NCBI GenBank assembly: GCA_049970095.1 | Contig: JBMFNP010000024.1 | Span: 1 to 25,128 of the forward strand | From: SKW197 sp049970095 | Lineage (GTDB): Archaea; Thermoplasmatota; Thermoplasmata; Lutacidiplasmatales; SKW197 | Direction of reading: 5' to 3' | Length of the DNA stretch: 25,128 bases | Shown here: one piece after another, positions 7,921 to 14,522 of the stretch | Layout: each line of letters opens with the position of its first letter | Position numbering within the stretch: position 1 is the first letter of the stretch | The notes under the pieces: model-generated | The model's database searches: none | What the model saw: only the letters and a program-made list of their open reading frames with translations | What the model was told of the DNA's origin: nothing | Position numbers and translations under genes: made by a program

Positions 7921-8040
7921 ACGAGGGGAGGGGGCTGTCGCCCCCTCCCCTTACGGTAACCTCACCCCCACGAGGGGCTTCGCCCCTTACGGTAACCTCA
8001 CCCCCACGAGGGGCTTCGCCCCTTACGGTAACCCCACGGG
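7921..8040. repeat. GC-rich tandem hairpin array (36-bp period)
   Basis: Three units share the frame ACGAGGGG...CCCCTTACGGTAACC. The first holds a perfect 11-bp hairpin (7925-7935 with 7940-7950, loop TGTC). The other two, 36 bp apart (from 7970 and 8006), each hold GGGGC-TTC-GCCCC. On the minus strand the CCCC arm can pair instead with the next unit (CCCCTCGTGGGG), so alternative folds exist. GC content is far above the neighbours. It separates the rbr 3' end from the rnz promoter and may act as a terminator, insulator or REP-like element. Confidence 0.8.
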
Positions 8041-8041
8041 A

Positions 8042-8054
8042 GTGCCTCTGGCAC
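8042..8054. repeat. Short inverted repeat beside the GC-rich array
   Basis: GTGCC-TCT-GGCAC forms a 5-bp stem, extendable with one mismatch by the flanking GGG and CCC. It continues the hairpin array toward the rbr stop and could be its degenerate fourth member. Confidence 0.5.
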
Positions 8055-8106
8055 CCCCAAGTCTTTCAGTCCATGCTTTTGCGTCAGCAAAATGGTTCTG
8101 ACGATA

Positions 8107-8682
8107 CTACCAGTTCTCTTCTAAAATTTCGTAGTACGCTTGTGGGTGCGCGCAGGCAGGGCACTCTTTTGGGGCTTCTGTGCCCTCGTGAATGTACCCA
8201 CAGTTTCTGCACTTCCACTTTACAGGCTTATCCTTCCTGAAAACCTTGCCTTCCTCAATGTTCTTCAGCAATGCCAGGTAGCGTTTTTCATGCTGTTTTT
8301 CTGCTATTGCAATCGCTCTAAACACTGCTGCAATTTCTGGAAAACCCTCTTTTTCTGCGATCCTTGCAAACTCTGGGTACATCTTTGTATACTCGTATTT
8401 TTCACCGGCAGCAGCTGCCTTCAGATTCTCCGGAGTAGCACCTATTCTGCCTGCAGGAAATGCGGCAGTTATCTCAATTTCGCCACCTTCCAAAAATTTA
8501 AAGAGACGCTTGGCATGTTCCTTCTCGTTATCTGCTGTCTCAAGAAAGATTGCGGAAATTTGTTCATAGCCCTCTTTCTTTGCTTCTGATGCAAAATATG
8601 TGTACCTGTTTCTTGCCTGTGACTCGCCAGCAAATGCTTTTAGCAGATTCTTTTCAGTTTCTGTACCCTTTATACTCTTCAT
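8107..8682 (-). CDS. rbr: Rubrerythrin
   Basis: Cytoplasmic non-heme diiron peroxidase that reduces hydrogen peroxide to water with electrons from rubredoxin. The 191-aa protein has an N-terminal ferritin-like four-helix domain with diiron ligands in AFAGESQARNRY (Glu20), NEKEH (Glu53, His56), GEKYEY and AEKQHEKRY, then a C-terminal rubredoxin-like iron site with Cys158, Cys161, Cys174 and Cys177 (CRNCGY...CPAC). The frame is open upstream to 8787, but ATG 8682 is preceded by GAGGTGGT and matches the family N-terminus, so the longer form is rejected. The SD lies over the end of dfx, with ten bases between the genes, so both are co-transcribed. Confidence 0.95.
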   Translation of the reverse strand: MKSIKGTETEKNLLKAFAGESQARNRYTYFASEAKKEGYEQISAIFLETADNEKEHAKRLFKFLEGGEIEITAAFPAGRIGATPENLKAAAAGEKYEYTKMYPEFARIAEKEGFPEIAAVFRAIAIAEKQHEKRYLALLKNIEEGKVFRKDKPVKWKCRNCGYIHEGTEAPKECPACAHPQAYYEILEENW

Positions 8683-8692
8683 TTTTACCACC

Positions 8693-9073
8693 TCACATCC
8701 TCGTTTCCCAAAGACCGTGGATGTTACAGTATTCTCGCACTGCGAGCACTGCCTCTGAGATCTCAAAATCTGCTTCAGGCTTTTCACCAGGTTTTAGGTG
8801 CTTTACATATGTCCCTTTCTCGGTGATTGCTTCAATCCACTCAATGTAGTGCTTTTCTTCCATCGGATGTGCCACAGAACCCACCGCTACATGGATTCCC
8901 TTTGCGGTCTTCGTCACTACTGGGAGATGTTTTTCCTTTCCCTGCTCTGCCCTCTTGGGTTCCATAAGGGTCATCGGCTGTCCGCAGCAGACAAGTTTTC
9001 CAGGCCCTGCATGTACTACGGCAACAATGTTGCCGCAGATCTGGCATTTATATATCTGTCCCAATTCTGTCAT
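8693..9073 (-). CDS. dfx: Desulfoferrodoxin (superoxide reductase)
   Basis: Two-iron superoxide reductase that turns superoxide into peroxide, which rubrerythrin next door can then reduce. Residues 1-36 are a desulforedoxin-type FeS4 domain with Cys10, Cys13, Cys29 and Cys30 (CQIC...CC). The rest is the neelaredoxin domain with the catalytic iron ligands His49, His69, His75, Cys116 and His119 (EKHLPV, VAHPMEEKHYIEW, CNIHGLW). The catalytic Glu-Lys pair before His49 is present (Glu47, Lys48). Length 126 aa, normal for the two-iron class. SD GAGGTGA precedes the ATG by about five bases. Confidence 0.96.
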   Translation of the reverse strand: MTELGQIYKCQICGNIVAVVHAGPGKLVCCGQPMTLMEPKRAEQGKEKHLPVVTKTAKGIHVAVGSVAHPMEEKHYIEWIEAITEKGTYVKHLKPGEKPEADFEISEAVLAVREYCNIHGLWETRM

Positions 9074-9103
9074 TTTTTCACCTCTTTTTCTGTTTAATTT
9101 TCG

Positions 9104-9151
9104 TCAATGGCGCATCATAGGCCATTCCACATTGAAATCCTCGAAGTTCAT
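9104..9151 (-). other. Possible 15-codon leader-type ORF between fprA and dfx
   Basis: A short frame encodes MNFEDFNVEWPMMRH in the 98-base gap between fprA and dfx. A GAGGTGG sequence overlaps the fprA stop, but it stands about 15 bases upstream of this ATG. It is far too short to identify; it may be chance, a coupling peptide or a relic. Confidence 0.15.
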
Positions 9152-9171
9152 GGGATTTCCATATTCCCACC

Positions 9172-10344
9172 TCAAAGGTTTTTATGTATCTTCTGGATTT
9201 CTTCAGACAGTTTATCAATTAATTTAAAGGCGTCTTTGTTTGGTAATCCCTGAATATAAACAGGTTCCAGCACTTTCGCGTTTATGTTGGAAAGCATGCT
9301 CATCATCTGCTCAATACTCCTCCCTCCCCAGCCATATGAAGCCATCAGTCCGACACACTTTGTTTTCGGTCTCAGGGCGTTAAAAAGGTAAGCCACAGAG
9401 ACAACAGCTGGATGTGGGCCTGTAAGCACCGTGGGTGTGGCAAGAATAACTGTAGCGCTATCCACAAGTTCAATTGCAATTTCTCCAAGATCTGCATGGG
9501 TAAGGTTTATTTGCCTTACTGGGATTCCATTAGATACCAGATGCTCCACAAGATGTTCCACAGCAACCTCCACACTTCCATGCATTGAAACATATAGCAC
9601 AAGCACCTTGTTTGCAACTTTTTCAGAAACCCACTCCTTGTAAAGCTCAGTTATTATCTCAGGTTTGTCGTAAATCGGTCCGTGGGAGGGGGCTATAATT
9701 TTAATCTCATAGTTTTTGAGTTTTTCAAGATGGACGGCGATGCTTGTTCTGAACGGCATCATGATTTCCGCATAGTAGCGTTTTGCATGAACTTCAATTT
9801 CACATCTGCTTTCAACAAAAAGTTTACTAGTGGCTAAATGTGAGCCGAATAGGTCACATGGAAACAATATGCTATCCTCATGAAGGTATGTAAGCATTGT
9901 CTCTGGCCAGTGCACCCAAGGTGCGAATATAAACTCTAAGGTCCTGTTTCCAAGTGAGATTTTTTCTTTATCACCAACAATAATAAATTTTTCATCCGGG
10001 ATATGCAGGAGTGCTTTGAGTAAATCCTTGCATTTCTGATTTGTGATTACTTTTGCTTCTTTGAATTCGGAGAGAATATCTGGAATGCTCCCAGAATGGT
10101 CCTGCTCTCCATGGTTTGCAATCACATAATCTATCTTCTTTACTTCAAGCGTTCTCAGGTGCTTGATAAGCTCCTCACCCTTACCCGCATCTACGGTATC
10201 AATCAGTGCAGTTTTTTCAGAACCTAGAACAAGGTAGGAATTATAACTTGTGCCATATGGTAGGGGTATGAGTTCGTCAAAGAGCTTTCTGTTCCAGTCA
10301 ATAAAGCCAACTTCATATATTCCATCAACAATTTTTCTGGGCAT
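9172..10344 (-). CDS. fprA: Flavodiiron protein (F420H2- or rubredoxin-dependent O2 reductase)
   Basis: Cytoplasmic enzyme that reduces O2 (or NO) to water at a diiron centre using FMN. The N-terminal metallo-beta-lactamase-like domain has all diiron ligands: HGEQDH (HxExDH), HWPETM, CDLFGSH and SHGPIY. The C-terminal flavodoxin domain starts near LVLYVSMHGSVEVAVEHL and contains the second phosphate-loop region ATPTVLTGPHP and ASYGWGGRS. Length is 390 aa from ATG 10344; a GTG at 10350 overlapping the rubredoxin stop is possible, but GAGAGGAT fits the ATG better. Lying directly after rubredoxin suggests rubredoxin is its electron donor, although archaeal members often use F420H2. Confidence 0.95.
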   Translation of the reverse strand: MPRKIVDGIYEVGFIDWNRKLFDELIPLPYGTSYNSYLVLGSEKTALIDTVDAGKGEELIKHLRTLEVKKIDYVIANHGEQDHSGSIPDILSEFKEAKVITNQKCKDLLKALLHIPDEKFIIVGDKEKISLGNRTLEFIFAPWVHWPETMLTYLHEDSILFPCDLFGSHLATSKLFVESRCEIEVHAKRYYAEIMMPFRTSIAVHLEKLKNYEIKIIAPSHGPIYDKPEIITELYKEWVSEKVANKVLVLYVSMHGSVEVAVEHLVEHLVSNGIPVRQINLTHADLGEIAIELVDSATVILATPTVLTGPHPAVVSVAYLFNALRPKTKCVGLMASYGWGGRSIEQMMSMLSNINAKVLEPVYIQGLPNKDAFKLIDKLSEEIQKIHKNL

Positions 10345-10346
10345 AT

Positions 10347-10514
10347 TCACATCCTCTCAAAAGATGCTTTACTTGCCCCGCAAACTGGACACACCCATGA
10401 TTCAGGTAAATCCTCAAAAGAGGTACCTGGCGCAATGCCTGAATCAGGGTCCCCATTCTCCGGATCATAGATATATCCGCAAACCTGGCATACATATCTG
10501 CTCATATCTACCAT
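10347..10514 (-). CDS. rub: Rubredoxin
   Basis: Small one-iron electron carrier, 55 aa. The two Cys-x2-Cys knuckles (CQVCGY at residues 9-14 and CPVCGA at 42-47) hold the FeS4 site, and YDPENGDPDSGIAPGTSFEDLP is the canonical middle. The start at ATG 10514 is set by SD GGAGATGA just upstream; the frame remains open to 10559 but that part is not family-like. It is the first gene of the oxygen-defence cluster, its stop lying three bases before the fprA ATG, and it likely donates electrons to the flavodiiron protein, superoxide reductase and rubrerythrin encoded downstream. Confidence 0.95.
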   Translation of the reverse strand: MVDMSRYVCQVCGYIYDPENGDPDSGIAPGTSFEDLPESWVCPVCGASKASFERM

Positions 10515-10548
10515 TTTTTCATCTCCTATTTTCTGATTTTTGCAAAAA

Positions 10549-10556
10549 GTATAAAG
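10549..10556 (-). promoter_or_regulatory. Promoter TATA box of the rubredoxin-fprA cluster
   Basis: The minus strand reads CTTTATACTT here, about 38 bases before the rubredoxin ATG, giving a short leader that contains the SD. A second AT-rich box (ATTATTAAACC) lies about 15 bases further upstream. Confidence 0.5.
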
Positions 10557-10580
10557 CATGAGGTTTAATAATATTTTCTA

Positions 10581-12053
10581 TTACGGCAACAGAAACTTAG
10601 AGAGAAAATCAGAAAGTTTTGAGATATGCACTCTTTCCTGCGCTGTAGTATCTCTGTATCTCACAGTCACCGTATTTTTTAACTCGCCATCCTTAATTGT
10701 ATCATAGTCCACAGTTATGCAAAATGGCGTGCCTATTTCATCCATTCTTGCATACCTTCTCCCAATTGAGCCAGCATCATCATAGAAAACCCTGAATTTA
10801 TTCTTCAGTGCTGCATAAATCTCAATTGCCTTCTCATCTAGCCCATCTCTTTTGAAAAGTGGAAATATACCAGAAAGATAGGGTGCAAGATAGGGCTTCA
10901 GCTTGAGTACATTCCTTTCCTTTTCCTTTGTCATAAACAAATCCAGCATAGCCCACACATTCCTGTCAACTCCAAAGCTCAGTTCAAGCACATGGGGTAC
11001 AAACTTCCTCCCGTCAATATTCACCTCATGGCTCACCTTACTCATTGCCTGATGCCTGGTAAGGTCATAATCACCACGATAATGTAAACCTGCAATTTCT
11101 TTAAATCCCCCCAGTGAATCCATAAATGCTTCCACATCAAAATGAATGCGGTTGTAGAATGCCCTCTCTTTTTCAGATTTTTCAAAAAATCTGAATTTTT
11201 CAGGGGGTACACCAATTACTTCCGTGTAGAATTTCTGGATTTTCACCATGTGATATATGTAGAACTCTGGGATTTTTCTATCCAGCAATTCAGAAATCCT
11301 GTATTCTTTTACCTCTGGGCGGTGTTCCACAAATGTTACTCTTACCTTTTCTTCCATATTTTCACATTTGCATTCCTCATTAAACTTTTCTGGGTCAAAG
11401 AAAATTTGAAGCTCTGCCTGGATTATCTCCCGCAACCTGTAGAGCCCCTGCCTTGGTGCAATCTCATTTCTATATGCTCTTCCGATAATTGCAAGTCCTA
11501 ACGGCAATTTTCTTCTGCAGGTTTCAAATTCACGGTTAAAATTCAGGTATGCACCCTGGGCAGTCTCAGGTCTCAGGTACCCCTTATCCTTACCAGTAGC
11601 ACCGATGCTCACTGGAAACATCATATTGAATGGAGTGGTTTCTGTGAAACTCTGATTTCCGCATCTAGGGCATTTAATCTTCAGTTCCCTTATTTTAGCA
11701 TCCAGCTCTGGTGCAGAAAAACCTTCTGCATTAATTCCTGCTGCCTCCTCAATAAGTGCGTCTGCTCTGTAGGGCTGGTTGCAGTTTTTGCAGGTAACTA
11801 GGTAGTCAGTAAACAGGTCAACATGCCCCGATGCCTTTAGAGCATTTTCTGGCAGTATGTTTGCGGTATCTATAAGATGATAGTTTTCATGAAGCGAAAG
11901 AAAGTAGTTCAGCCATACATTCTCCCAGTTTCTTTTCAACGCTGCACCCAGGTGCCCATAATCATAAAAACCAGAAATGCTACTGTAGATTTCTGCTGAC
12001 TGCCAGAGAAAACCCCGTCGTTTGCATATTGCGTACAGTTCGTCTCCGTGCAT
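10581..12053 (-). CDS. glyS: Glycyl-tRNA synthetase (dimeric, archaeal/eukaryotic type)
   Basis: Class II aminoacyl-tRNA synthetase that charges tRNA-Gly. The N-terminal KRRGFLWQSAEIYSSISGFYDYG is diagnostic of the alpha2 enzyme. Motif 2 is seen in RPETAQGAYLNF and AYRNEIAPRQGLYRLREI, motif 3 in ELSFGVDRNVWAML, and an anticodon-binding domain fills the C-terminal 100 residues. An inserted zinc-knuckle-like pair (CKNCNQPY and CPRCGNQ) lies around residues 100-150. At 490 aa it is somewhat shorter than many archaeal homologues but complete in motifs. It starts at ATG 12053 and stands alone on the minus strand; its stop is 67 bases upstream of the rubredoxin ATG. Confidence 0.95.
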   Translation of the reverse strand: MHGDELYAICKRRGFLWQSAEIYSSISGFYDYGHLGAALKRNWENVWLNYFLSLHENYHLIDTANILPENALKASGHVDLFTDYLVTCKNCNQPYRADALIEEAAGINAEGFSAPELDAKIRELKIKCPRCGNQSFTETTPFNMMFPVSIGATGKDKGYLRPETAQGAYLNFNREFETCRRKLPLGLAIIGRAYRNEIAPRQGLYRLREIIQAELQIFFDPEKFNEECKCENMEEKVRVTFVEHRPEVKEYRISELLDRKIPEFYIYHMVKIQKFYTEVIGVPPEKFRFFEKSEKERAFYNRIHFDVEAFMDSLGGFKEIAGLHYRGDYDLTRHQAMSKVSHEVNIDGRKFVPHVLELSFGVDRNVWAMLDLFMTKEKERNVLKLKPYLAPYLSGIFPLFKRDGLDEKAIEIYAALKNKFRVFYDDAGSIGRRYARMDEIGTPFCITVDYDTIKDGELKNTVTVRYRDTTAQERVHISKLSDFLSKFLLP

Positions 12054-12155
12054 GTTTCACACCAGATGAATGAAAAACAGAAGAGGTATTTTACAGTTGC
12101 TGGCAAACAAAAACAGGCAAAAAAATATGTTATTGCTAAAAAAGGGTATGCAAAA

Positions 12156-12377
12156 TCACTCTTCTTCTTTTGTAGTCAGGTAATACAACACTTTACTCCC
12201 ATGCAGCATTTTATGGAGATTCGTGACTATTTCCCCGTACTCAGATGGTAGTTTCCATGTTATGGAGAAATCGTATTCTCCCACTTCCGGTCTGAAACCA
12301 AGGCTCCGCATATCTTTAACAACCTCTAGTGGAGGTTTTCCTTCGCTGTTGAACAGGATTTTCACATATGTCCTCAT
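12156..12377 (-). CDS. Conserved-looking 73-aa protein, function unknown
   Basis: I do not recognise this family. The protein starts MRTYVKILFNSEGKPPLEVV and ends TTKEEE. The pattern of predicted elements (strand RTYVKILF, helix PLEVVKDMRSLGF, strands around EYDFSITW, helix GEIVTNLHKMLHG, strand KVLYYLTT) suggests a small ferredoxin-like beta-alpha-beta sandwich. This is inference from sequence pattern only. A longer frame continues upstream to 12647 but runs through the interspersed repeat, so ATG 12377 is preferred; GGGGAAAAC before it is a weak SD and a TATA-like box stands at about 12410-12418. No signal peptide, cysteines or membrane segment. Confidence 0.65.
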   Translation of the reverse strand: MRTYVKILFNSEGKPPLEVVKDMRSLGFRPEVGEYDFSITWKLPSEYGEIVTNLHKMLHGSKVLYYLTTKEEE

Positions 12378-12409
12378 GTTTTCCCCTTTTCTTCCTACAA
12401 TACTCCGAG

Positions 12410-12418
12410 ATTTAAAAC
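12410..12418 (-). promoter_or_regulatory. TATA-like box of the 73-aa protein gene
   Basis: The minus strand reads GTTTTAAAT about 37 bases before the ATG, with CGAAA just before it in BRE position. The end of repeat copy 2 is about 13 bp upstream, the same distance as for copy 1 and its neighbouring promoter. Confidence 0.4.
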
Positions 12419-12430
12419 TTTCGGAATAAC

Positions 12431-12560
12431 GAGGAACATAAGTTTTGTTTGAAAATTCAAAATTTTTGGACTTAGGTCTTACCATTACTATCTGGCAGGC
12501 TCTCGGTTTCCTGGCTGAGATTATTAGATAAATCTCATCAACCAAAGTTAAGGTTCCCCG
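12431..12560. repeat. 130-bp interspersed repeat, copy 2 (MITE-like)
   Basis: Same orientation and about 95% identity to 278-406. The ends again form imperfect inverted repeats (GAGGAACATAAGTTTTG against GGGGAACCTTAACTTTGG), and the internal TGAGATT/AATCTCA stem is unchanged. Unlike copy 1, no clear target duplication is visible: the left flank ends GGAATAAC and the right begins GATGAGTGG. The copy lies between xerA and the 73-aa protein gene. Mobility through a transposase encoded elsewhere is inferred; none is in this window. Confidence 0.75.
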
Positions 12561-12659
12561 GATGAGTGGAGCCAGTGCATAGGCAAGATTTGGGTATAAA
12601 ATAGGACACCAAAGTTCTGGCTGAGGAAAAAAGATCTCACGGGGCATTTCTTTATGACC

Positions 12660-13505
12660 CTAATAGCTGGGCTTGGTTTTTTCATATATCTTCTTCAAGC
12701 TTTCATTATCTACATGTGTGTAAATCTGGGTAGTGCTTACACTTGCATGCCCAAGGATTGTCTGTATGAATCTGATGTCCGCACCGTGATTAAGAAGTGT
12801 TGTGGCAAAGGTATGGCGGAGGACATGTGGAGTGACCTTCTTTGTAATTCCTGCTTTTTTTGCATATTTCTTTACAATTCGTTCAACACTCAAAGGAGAG
12901 ATTGGCTTTTTTTTCCGAGAAATAAACACCCTGTCAGTTCCAGCATCTATTCTGTATCGCTCAGAAAGGTAGGTTTTAAGGGCACTTGCGGTGTTTTCCT
13001 CTATCACCACAATTCTGTCCTTATCTCCTTTTCCACTTCGCACATGTATTACTCCCTCAGAAAAATCAATGTCTCCAATTTCCAGATTGCAGAGTTCTCC
13101 CACCCTTAAGCCGGTGTATGCAAGGGTGCGCAGTATGGCATAGTCTCGTGGATGCTCTTTTGCACTTTCTATGAGTAGGTGTGCCTCTTCTTCATTCAGG
13201 TACTTCGGAAGCGGCAGTGAACGCTTTGGAGCTGTAATGCCTTCTATTTTCACACCCCTGAATTTTAAAAATGCCTGGATTGCCTTTATCGCTATGTAAA
13301 TTGAGTTCTTGGCATACTCCTTTTCTATTGCCAGATACTGTTTGAATCTCTCAATGTCATTTGTGGTCACATCTTCTGGCTTCTTGCCCACAAACCTCAG
13401 AAAGTGAAAAACAAAGTGTGAGTACTGTTTGATTGTGTATTTGCTTCTCCTATCTCCTATCAGATGCTCCCTGAATTCCTTCACTGCCTTTTCAACATCG
13501 TCCAT
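12660..13505 (-). CDS. xerA: Tyrosine recombinase XerA
   Basis: Archaeal Xer-type recombinase that resolves chromosome dimers at a dif site. The 281-aa protein has an N-terminal SAM-like core-binding domain (to about 95) and a C-terminal catalytic domain with the full residue set: Arg134 (TGLRVGEL), Lys159 (SGKGDKDR), His227 and Arg230 (HVLRHTF), His253 (LGHAS) and the nucleophile Tyr262 (QIYTHV). Length and lack of extensions match the chromosomal XerA rather than a phage integrase. A minus-strand TATA box at 13527-13534 predicts a leaderless start at 13505. No dif-like site was identified by eye. Adjacent decaying genes upstream make an integrative role conceivable but unsupported. Confidence 0.9.
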   Translation of the reverse strand: MDDVEKAVKEFREHLIGDRRSKYTIKQYSHFVFHFLRFVGKKPEDVTTNDIERFKQYLAIEKEYAKNSIYIAIKAIQAFLKFRGVKIEGITAPKRSLPLPKYLNEEEAHLLIESAKEHPRDYAILRTLAYTGLRVGELCNLEIGDIDFSEGVIHVRSGKGDKDRIVVIEENTASALKTYLSERYRIDAGTDRVFISRKKKPISPLSVERIVKKYAKKAGITKKVTPHVLRHTFATTLLNHGADIRFIQTILGHASVSTTQIYTHVDNESLKKIYEKTKPSY

Positions 13506-13526
13506 AAAGGAATGAAGTATAACAAT

Positions 13527-13534
13527 ATTATAAA
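13527..13534 (-). promoter_or_regulatory. xerA TATA box
   Basis: The minus strand reads TTTATAAT, centred about 26 bases before the xerA ATG, so the transcript should begin at or next to the start codon. Confidence 0.5.
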
Positions 13535-13581
13535 TGTTTTTTCCGTCCTGTGGGTTCTAATCTCAATTAGATTCTCCCATT

Positions 13582-14003
13582 TTATTGCTTGCTTTTTCGT
13601 CTGCAATCCGTTTTTATAATCAGTTCAATAGAGGAAACATATACCCATGACTGTGGTGGCATAAATTCAGGACTGCATTTTCTTGCGTCTATAGGTTCTG
13701 TAAATTTCTCAAGATTATTAATTTCTATGGCATATCCTTTTTTTCCTGCTTCTAAAATATGCAAAAAATTCATCTTCTGTCAAACCAGAAGCGTTACCGA
13801 AATTCTCCCATAACCTCTCAGGTTCTTCACATATTATCTTTCCCACACGGAATTTGCAAACAATTTTTCCAATGGGCATTGTAGCATAGACATAAACCTC
13901 ATCAACATCTTTTTTGAAAAAGGTTTTTCTGAACTCGTATTTTTTGCGGCCATCTAGATTTTTCATTAATGTATTTTGGCTTAATTGAGAGTATAACGAT
14001 CAT
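13582..14003 (-). pseudogene. ASCH (PUA-like) domain protein, broken by two frameshifts
   Basis: Three frames join into one ASCH-type protein if one A is removed from each of two A runs (minus strand; 13959-13963 and 13738-13744). The joined product starts MIVILSIKPKYINE, continues NLDGRKKYEFRKTFFK and VDEVYVYATMPIGKIV, then RLWENFGNASGLTEDEFF, and resumes after the second site as GYAIEINNLEKFTEPIDA. That is the usual order in small archaeal ASCH proteins, thought to bind RNA. The total (422 bases minus two) gives exactly 140 codons including the stop. ATG 14003 overlaps the preceding gene's stop as ATGA, supporting the start. Either a genuine pseudogene or two sequencing errors in homopolymers. 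Confidence 0.75.
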
Positions 14004-14326
14004 TTATCTTTCCCTCTCCCTTTTATTTTTAGATATTTCTCGTGTGAAATTTTAATGATGGTTTGAGGGTGTCCATTTAAAATTCCATAATCTAGAAGAG
14101 TCTTATACTTAAGTGGCTTTTTAAAATGCAAGTTCCACCAGAATAGTATGATTTTTGTTGGCTTTTTTGAAATTTCTTCAATTTCCGATCGTGAATAAAC
14201 ACTTCTTTTTCCCACATAAGAAATAATTTCATTTGAATCTGTAATGTTCTCATATACTCTCCCTATGATTTTCTTCGGTAATGGTGGGATCGAGTCAACT
14301 GGTTCATTTTCATCTTCAGTAATCAA
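14000..14326 (-). CDS. Unrecognised protein, possibly 5'-truncated
   Basis: From TTG 14326 the frame gives 108 aa with PPLPKKIIGRVYENI, SVYSRSEIEEI and ILNGHPQTIIKISHEKY. The frame stays open to 14428, where a TAG blocks it, and the extra 34 codons (FFSHTIARKTWWCFLRPRS and YVNVVDFL among them) look like real protein, yet contain no ATG or GTG. So either a TTG start is used or the 5' end has been lost or shifted. The stop overlaps the ASCH start, so the two formed an operon. I do not recognise the family; the pairing and the SRSEIEEI...ILNGHPQTI layout hint at a PUA-like nucleic-acid-binding protein, at low certainty. Confidence 0.5.
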   Translation of the reverse strand: MITEDENEPVDSIPPLPKKIIGRVYENITDSNEIISYVGKRSVYSRSEIEEISKKPTKIILFWWNLHFKKPLKYKTLLDYGILNGHPQTIIKISHEKYLKIKGRGKDK

Positions 14327-14433
14327 AAAATCTACAACATTGACGTATGAGCGGGGCCGTAGAAAACACCACCATGTTTTTCTGGCAATTGTGTGTGAGA
14401 AGAAGCCACTTGATTGGAAAAAGGAAAACTAGA

Positions 14434-14441
14434 GTATATAA
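14434..14441 (+). promoter_or_regulatory. TATA box between divergent genes
   Basis: GTATATAA on the plus strand predicts a start near 14463 and a 60-base leader carrying GGAGG for the coiled-coil gene. The box is nearly symmetrical and could also serve the minus-strand gene ending at 14000. Confidence 0.45.
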
Positions 14442-14522
14442 GAGACAGAATATGAGACTACACACCTTTTATTCCGAAACGCTTATCTCCTACTATTTTA
14501 TAGGGGTAGTGGAGGCGCTTTA

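Noticed and set aside
7921..8040. CRISPR array because of a 36-bp period
   Set aside because: The units are contiguous hairpins with no variable spacers between them, and no cas gene is near.
7814..8240. Two plus-strand reading frames through the hairpin array with repeated peptides such as PYGNLTPTRGFA
   Set aside because: The peptide repetition only reflects the DNA repeat; the frames overlap rnz and rbr antisense and have no SD or TATA box.
12378..12647. N-terminal extension of the 73-aa protein to 163 aa
   Set aside because: The added part reads through the 130-bp non-coding repeat; promoter and start signals lie downstream of it.
12660..13505. XerA as a phage or integrative-element integrase
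   Set aside because: Length and motif spacing match chromosomal XerA, and no tRNA-type attachment site or direct repeats were seen beside it.
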